Shown here in pieces: positions 5,881 through 9,256 of a stretch of 9,256 nucleotides of DNA. A model generated the notes under the pieces. That model saw only the letters and a list, made by a program, of their open reading frames with translations, made no database searches and was not told the origin of the DNA. This DNA comes from an uncultured Sphingomonadaceae bacterium. Its GTDB lineage: Bacteria > Pseudomonadota > Alphaproteobacteria > Sphingomonadales > Sphingomonadaceae. Location of the stretch: positions 1 to 9,256 of the forward strand of contig CALLWN010000315.1 of assembly GCA_938016505.1 (NCBI GenBank), in the 5' to 3' direction. The translations under genes and the position numbers were made by a program. Position 1 is the stretch's first letter. Every line of letters begins with the position of its first letter.

Positions 5881-6936
5881 GCGCCGGCGCCGGGCCGCTC
5901 CGCCGACAAGGCCGAAGCCCGCGATGAGAAGCGCCCAGGCGGCCGGCTCGGGCACCACGCCGCCAGGCCCGCCCGGGGTCGCATAGACGAAGCCGCTCGC
6001 CGCGCGCACCGAGACTTCGGTGAGCGGCCGCCCCATCACATCGGTCACCGCCAGAAGCCCGGTCAACGCAAGGCTGTTGCCGGCTTCGCACTGCGCCCGG
6101 CTGGGCTGCCCGGCCCCGCCCGGAGCAAACAGCTGCCGCACGGTCACGGTGCAGCTTGCGGCCACCTGGAACGGCAGCGCCACGCCCGAGGTGAAGGGCA
6201 CCCGCACGCCGAAGCCATAGCCATCGAAGGCGAAGGCGTTGGCGGCGTCCGCCCGCTCCTCGAAGTCGTCGATCGACGTCCCGTCGGGGCCGATGATCCC
6301 CTGCAGGCGGCGCAGGCTCCCCCCGCTGGCGCCGAAGCCGAAACCCACTCCGCTCTCGAGCAGCAGCAGCGCACTGTGCTGCGGCAGGTCGAGGGTGGCC
6401 ACGAACAGCGACGTCGCATCATGGCCCATGGCCCCCAGCGGACCCACATCGACCGAGGCGGACAGGCTGAACCCGAGCGTGACGAAGCCGTCGCCGACCG
6501 GCCCGGCATCGAGCACGAGGCTGTCACCGAACAGCGCCTGCGCAAAGGCGTCCGAGGTCCGCAGTTCGAGCGTCTCGACTTCGCCGGTCGCGCGCGCCTG
6601 CAGCACCGGCAGCCCGGCCGGCCCCCCGACCACGCTGGCAGCTGCCGCCGCGGCAAAGCGCTCGGTCGGCGCCTCGGGCGGTGGCGGATAGGCTCCGGAC
6701 GCAGCTCCCGACACTGTCAGCGGAAGGCCGAACGCCGCCCCCGCCCGCTCTGCCGTGTCGCCGTCGAACCCCGCGCCCGAAACCGTGACCAGCGCCCGCG
6801 GCAGGCTGTCCGACCCGGCCGCCGGCACCGCCGCCGCAAGGCAGACCGGCACGAGGAGCACCCGCATGCCAGGGCGCATCCCCGCCCGCCGTCCCGCGTC
6901 ATGTCCATCACCCACGATCAAACCCCGCGCCTGCAT
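5863..6936 (-). CDS. PEPxxWA-CTERM sorting-domain secreted protein of unknown function
   Basis: This 357-residue exported protein ends in a textbook PEP-CTERM signal: VPEPAAWA (328-335), a hydrophobic helix (about 335-347) and the basic tail ARRRR (348-352). The WA variant is typical of sphingomonads. Such proteins are exported by Sec, then processed by an exosortase and often end up in the envelope or extracellular matrix. The start at 6936 is chosen for its strong ribosome site GGAGGAG four bases upstream; this gives a long n-region before the signal-peptide core MRVLLVPVCLAAAVPAAG (24-41). Alternative ATGs at 6879 and 6867 give more usual signal peptides but have weaker ribosome sites. The mature part is rich in Ala, Gly, Ser and Val with beta-strand-like alternation and one cysteine pair (in ASCTVTV and AQCEAG). 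I recognise no catalytic motif. Confidence 0.85.
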   Translation of the reverse strand: MQARGLIVGDGHDAGRRAGMRPGMRVLLVPVCLAAAVPAAGSDSLPRALVTVSGAGFDGDTAERAGAAFGLPLTVSGAASGAYPPPPEAPTERFAAAAAASVVGGPAGLPVLQARATGEVETLELRTSDAFAQALFGDSLVLDAGPVGDGFVTLGFSLSASVDVGPLGAMGHDATSLFVATLDLPQHSALLLLESGVGFGFGASGGSLRRLQGIIGPDGTSIDDFEERADAANAFAFDGYGFGVRVPFTSGVALPFQVAASCTVTVRQLFAPGGAGQPSRAQCEAGNSLALTGLLAVTDVMGRPLTEVSVRAASGFVYATPGGPGGVVPEPAAWALLIAGFGLVGGAARRRRSALAA

Positions 6937-7002
6937 CCCGCTCCTCCACGATCTCGACCCCGGCAGGGATGGAACGCGTCGCTGCTGCGCCCCTGCCGCG
7001 AG

Positions 7003-7018
7003 GGGAGGCTAGCCTCCC
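7003..7018. promoter_or_regulatory. Perfect 16-bp palindrome GGGAGGCTAGCCTCCC, candidate operator
   Basis: GGGAGGCT is followed at once by its exact complement AGCCTCCC. A gapless perfect 16-bp dyad in a divergent spacer is the form expected of a homodimeric repressor site. It lies 67 bp from the PEP-CTERM start and 98 bp from the gshA start, so it could control either or both. The cognate regulator is unknown. Confidence 0.4.
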
Positions 7019-7020
7019 GG

Positions 7021-7039
7021 CGTGACGCGCGCGTGACGC
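7021..7039. repeat. Direct repeat CGTGACGC x2 with 11-bp period
   Basis: CGTGACGC occurs at 7021-7028 and 7032-7039, separated by GCG, so the copies are one helical turn apart on the same DNA face. It lies two bases to the right of the 16-bp palindrome. It could be a tandem activator site, but G/C richness makes chance repetition possible. Confidence 0.35.
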
Positions 7040-7116
7040 CGGGGCGCTGCCGGCAGCCGCCGCGCCGGGGCCGTGGCTCTGGCGCCCGCGCCGCGCCGCG
7101 GCTAAGGCCCGCGCCG

Positions 7117-8490
7117 ATGAGCACGAGGACCGAAGGCGCGGGCGATTCCGCCCCGATCGAGAGCCGCGCCGACCTCGTCGCGGTGTTCGAGAAGGGCGCG
7201 AAGCCCCGCGAGGCCTGGCGAATCGGCACCGAGCACGAAAAGTTCGTGTTCCGCACCGCCGACCTGCGCGCCCCCGCCTACGCCGAGCCGGGCGGCATCC
7301 GCGACCTTCTCTCCGGCTTCACCCGCTACGGCTGGGAACCGGTCGAGGAGGGCGGCCAGGTCATCGCCCTGAAGGGCGCCGACGGTGGCATCAGCCTCGA
7401 GCCTGCCGGCCAGCTCGAGCTCTCCGGCGCCCCCCTGAAGACCATCCACGAAACCTGCGCCGAGGTCGGCCGCCACCTGTTCCAGTGCCGCGAACTCGGC
7501 GAGGAGCTCGGCCTCGGCTTCCTCGGCCTCGGCTTCCACCCCACCGCCACCCGCGATGCGCTCCCCGTCATGCCCAAGGGCCGCTACGCCATCATGCTCC
7601 GCCACATGCCGAAGGTCGGCACCCTCGGCCTCGACATGATGCTCCGCACCTGCACCACCCAGGTCAATCTCGACTATCGCTCCGAACCCGACATGGTGAA
7701 GAAGTTCCGCGTCGGCCTCGCCCTCCAGCCGGTCGCGACCGCGCTCTTCGCCAACTCCCCCTTCACGGAAGGAAAGCCCAACGGCTTCAGAAGCTTCCGC
7801 GCCCACGTCTGGACCGATACCGACCCGGCCCGCACCGGCATGCTGCCCTTCGTCTTCGAAGACGGCTTCGGCTACGAGCGCTACGCCGACTATGCGCTCG
7901 ATGTCCCGATGTACTTCGTGGTCCGCAACGGCCGCTACATCGACTGCGCCGGCGAAAGCTTCCGCGCCTTCCTCGATGCCCGCCTCCCCCAGCTTCCGGG
8001 CCAGCGCCCGACGCTCGCCGACTGGAAGGACCATCTCTCCACCGCCTTCCCCGAGGTCCGGATGAAGTCCTTCCTCGAGATGCGCGGCGCCGACGGCGGC
8101 CCCCAGGGCCGGATCTGCGCGCTGCCGGCCTTCTGGGTCGGCCTCCTCTACGACGAGACGGCGCTCGATGCCGCCTGGGACCTCGTCAGGGGCTGGAGCA
8201 TGGAGGCCCGCGAGGCGCTCCGGCGCGCTGCACCCCGCCTCGGCCTCGCGGCGCCCACGCCCTGCGGCCGCACCATGCAGGCGCTCGCGCTCGATGTCCT
8301 CGCCATCGCCGATGCCGGCCTCCAGCGCCGCGCCGCGCTCGATGCCGGCGGCGCGAGCGAGGCCGGCTTCCTCCAGCCGCTGTGGGAGATCGCCCGCTCC
8401 GGCCAGACGCTTGCCGACCTCTGGCTCGCCCGCTTCCACGGCCCCTGGGGCGAAGACATCGCCCCCATCTTCACCGAGGCCCGCTTCTGA
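7117..8490 (+). CDS. gshA: Glutamate-cysteine ligase, plant/alphaproteobacterial type
   Basis: This 457-residue ATP-dependent ligase joins L-glutamate through its gamma-carboxyl to L-cysteine, the first and limiting step of glutathione synthesis in the cytoplasm. It belongs to the plant-type class, not the E. coli class. Clear blocks are IGTEHEKF (36-43), SLEPAGQLELSGAPLKTIH (93-111), GFLGLGFHP (134-142), MPKVGTLGLDMMLRTCTTQV (164-183), FANSPFTEGKPNGF (211-224), WTDTDPARTGMLPF (232-245) and FLEMRGADGG (319-328). The two cysteines equivalent to the redox-switch pair of plant enzymes are kept (C114 in HETCAEV and C334 in RICALPAFW, 220 residues apart). Of the second, plant-lineage pair only C277 is present; its partner is Q292. 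The ATG at 7117 follows AAGG by nine bases. Further upstream reading in this frame lacks family similarity. Confidence 0.95.
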   Translation: MSTRTEGAGDSAPIESRADLVAVFEKGAKPREAWRIGTEHEKFVFRTADLRAPAYAEPGGIRDLLSGFTRYGWEPVEEGGQVIALKGADGGISLEPAGQLELSGAPLKTIHETCAEVGRHLFQCRELGEELGLGFLGLGFHPTATRDALPVMPKGRYAIMLRHMPKVGTLGLDMMLRTCTTQVNLDYRSEPDMVKKFRVGLALQPVATALFANSPFTEGKPNGFRSFRAHVWTDTDPARTGMLPFVFEDGFGYERYADYALDVPMYFVVRNGRYIDCAGESFRAFLDARLPQLPGQRPTLADWKDHLSTAFPEVRMKSFLEMRGADGGPQGRICALPAFWVGLLYDETALDAAWDLVRGWSMEAREALRRAAPRLGLAAPTPCGRTMQALALDVLAIADAGLQRRAALDAGGASEAGFLQPLWEIARSGQTLADLWLARFHGPWGEDIAPIFTEARF

Positions 8491-8543
8491 CCCGTCGGCT
8501 GTGACCCGTCGGCGGTGACCCGTCGGCTCTGACCCGTCAGCGG
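8488..8543. repeat. Four 14-bp tandem repeats spanning the gshA and rlmB stop codons
   Basis: Four contiguous copies of TGACCCGTCGGCNN lie at 8488-8501, 8502-8515, 8516-8529 and 8530-8543. The first unit begins with the gshA TGA; the last has TCAG in place of TCGG and that change supplies the rlmB stop codon (8537-8539, minus). Since 14 is not a multiple of three, the four TGAs cover all three plus-strand frames. Confidence 0.9.
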
Positions 8544-8546
8544 GTC
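8531..8546. terminator. Hairpin GACCCG-TCAG-CGGGTC, candidate bidirectional terminator
   Basis: A perfect 6-bp stem (8531-8536 with 8541-8546) closes a 4-base loop, placed exactly between the convergent gshA and rlmB genes and including the rlmB stop codon. There is no U-tract on either side. Upstream repeat copies offer three more GACCCG arms that could pair with the same CGGGTC. Confidence 0.35.
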
Positions 8547-9256
8547 CGCACCGCGTAGAGCGCAACCGCCGCTGCCACCGAGACGTTGAGGCTCTCGACC
8601 GCGTCGCCGATCGGCAGGCGGGCCAGCGCGTCGCAATGGGCCCGCGTGTTCATCCGCATCCCCTCGCCCTCGGCGCCGAGCACCAGCGCGACCGGCCCGG
8701 CCGGCAGCGCATCGGCAAGGGTGGTCCGCGCCTCGCCGGCAAGCCCCACCCGCCAGAAGCCGGCCGCGGCCACCTCGTCGAGCGCCCGGGCCAGGTTCAC
8801 CACCCGCGCCCACGGCACATGCTCGAGCGCTCCGGCCGCAGCACGGGCCAGCGCGCCGGATTCGGCCGGGCAATGCCGGTCCTGGGTGACGAGGCCCGCG
8901 GCCCCGAACGCCGCTGCCGAGCGGAGAATGGCCCCCACATTCTGCGGGTCGGTCACCTGGTCGAGCACGACGAGCGGCCGGGCCGGATCGGGTGTCGCCA
9001 GCAGGTCCTCGAGAAAGGCGCCCCCGAGCGGCTCGACCTCGAGCACCAGGCCCTGGTGCGGCGCGTCGGCCGGCACCAGCCGGGCGAGATCCGCTGCATC
9101 CCCCGGCTGCACGGCAAGCCCGGCCGGAACCGGCCCGAGCGCGGCCAGCGCGTCCGGGGTCGCAAACAGCCTGCGCAGCGTCCGCTCCGGGTTGGCGAGT
9201 GCGGCCAGCACCGCGTGGCGGCCATAGAGCCGCGGCCGGCCGGTCTCGCCGCGAGC
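8537..9256 (-). CDS. rlmB: 23S rRNA (guanosine-2251-2'-O)-methyltransferase RlmB, 5' end beyond the window
   Basis: 239 residues are visible and the reading frame is open to the right edge, so the true start lies outside; an internal GTG at 9211 should not be taken as the start. It is a SPOUT (SpoU/TrmH) enzyme that methylates the 2'-OH of G2251 in the 23S rRNA P loop. The first visible residues include RLYGRHAVLAALANPER, the substrate-binding domain opening. The three SpoU motifs follow, numbered from the window edge: DQVTDPQNVGAILRS (99-113), LVLGAEGEGMR (191-201) and LPIGDAVESLNVSVA (214-228). The order and the AEGEGM...HCD segment match RlmB better than TrmH or TrmL, though another TrmH-family member is not excluded. 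Probably only about 15-40 N-terminal residues are missing. Confidence 0.92.
   Translation of the reverse strand, partial: ARGETGRPRLYGRHAVLAALANPERTLRRLFATPDALAALGPVPAGLAVQPGDAADLARLVPADAPHQGLVLEVEPLGGAFLEDLLATPDPARPLVVLDQVTDPQNVGAILRSAAAFGAAGLVTQDRHCPAESGALARAAAGALEHVPWARVVNLARALDEVAAAGFWRVGLAGEARTTLADALPAGPVALVLGAEGEGMRMNTRAHCDALARLPIGDAVESLNVSVAAAVALYAVRTR

Larger units (their letters stand above)
6937..7116. other. Divergent intergenic region between the PEP-CTERM gene and gshA
   Basis: This 180-bp spacer must carry promoters for both genes. It contains the strong PEP-CTERM ribosome site (plus strand 6941-6947), the 16-bp palindrome 7003-7018, the direct repeat 7021-7039 and the gshA ribosome site AAGG at 7104-7107. 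No consensus sigma-70 boxes are visible. No small gene here is convincing. Confidence 0.6.

Noticed and set aside
6376..7116. In-frame upstream extension of gshA
   Set aside because: It is antisense to the PEP-CTERM gene and Arg/His-rich; family similarity begins after the ATG at 7117, which has its own ribosome site.
8488..8543. CRISPR or attachment site
   Set aside because: The 14-bp units have no spacers, and there is no integrase or tRNA gene nearby.
7102..8565. 487-codon minus-strand open frame antisense to gshA
   Set aside because: Repetitive Glu/Ala/Gly product with no recognisable domain; gshA on the plus strand is certain.
9209..9211. GTG at 9211 as the start of rlmB
   Set aside because: The conserved YGRHA segment of the family lies in frame just upstream and the frame stays open to the window edge, so the gene is truncated by the window.

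Overview
The window is very GC-rich (C/G dominates third codon positions) and reads as a chromosomal segment of a sphingolipid-making alphaproteobacterium, most likely of the Sphingomonadales. Two things point there: a serine palmitoyltransferase that closely resembles the Sphingomonas enzyme as I remember it, and a protein ending in the PEPxxWA form of the PEP-CTERM sorting signal. The other genes (a plant-type glutamate-cysteine ligase, RsmE, RlmB, an MHS-family transporter) fit this background. The taxon is an inference; no phylogenetic marker such as rRNA is present.

Layout, left to right. Bases 1-48 (minus) hold the first 16 codons of a CaiB/BaiF family III CoA-transferase that leaves the window. 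A 138-bp gap with a strong GC hairpin follows, then an MHS-type major facilitator (187-1779, minus). Next comes a minus-strand run read from right to left: an NAD(P)-dependent epimerase-like reductase (cerR-like, 4203-5123), a four-helix membrane protein of unknown function (3802-4206), an acyl carrier protein (3541-3792), serine palmitoyltransferase (2219-3544) and a YnfA-family membrane protein (1848-2183). The first four overlap or nearly touch (GTGA overlap, 9-nt gap, ATGA overlap) and are almost certainly one operon. ynfA follows 35 nt later and probably shares the transcript.

Divergent from cerR, across only 34 bp, is rsmE (5158-5880, plus). Its 3' end overlaps by 18 bp the 3' end of a convergent PEPxxWA-CTERM secreted protein gene (5863-6936, minus). 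A 180-bp divergent spacer with a perfect 16-bp palindrome and a helically phased direct repeat leads to gshA (7117-8490, plus). A 14-bp tandem repeat spans the junction of gshA with the convergent rlmB gene (8537 to the right edge, minus, 5' end missing).

How they work together: Spt condenses L-serine with a long-chain acyl thioester, the dedicated ACP presumably carries the acyl group, and the CerR-like reductase presumably acts on the 3-oxo intermediate, giving the early steps of bacterial ceramide synthesis. The acyl-ACP synthetase and the N-acylating ceramide synthase of the Caulobacter pathway are not in the window. The embedded four-helix membrane protein is the least explained member and the best candidate for undescribed function. 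The rest is mainly housekeeping: rRNA methylation (RsmE, RlmB), glutathione synthesis (GshA) and solute uptake. No tRNA, rRNA, CRISPR array, insertion sequence or phage gene was seen. No gene-free stretch exceeds 180 bp.
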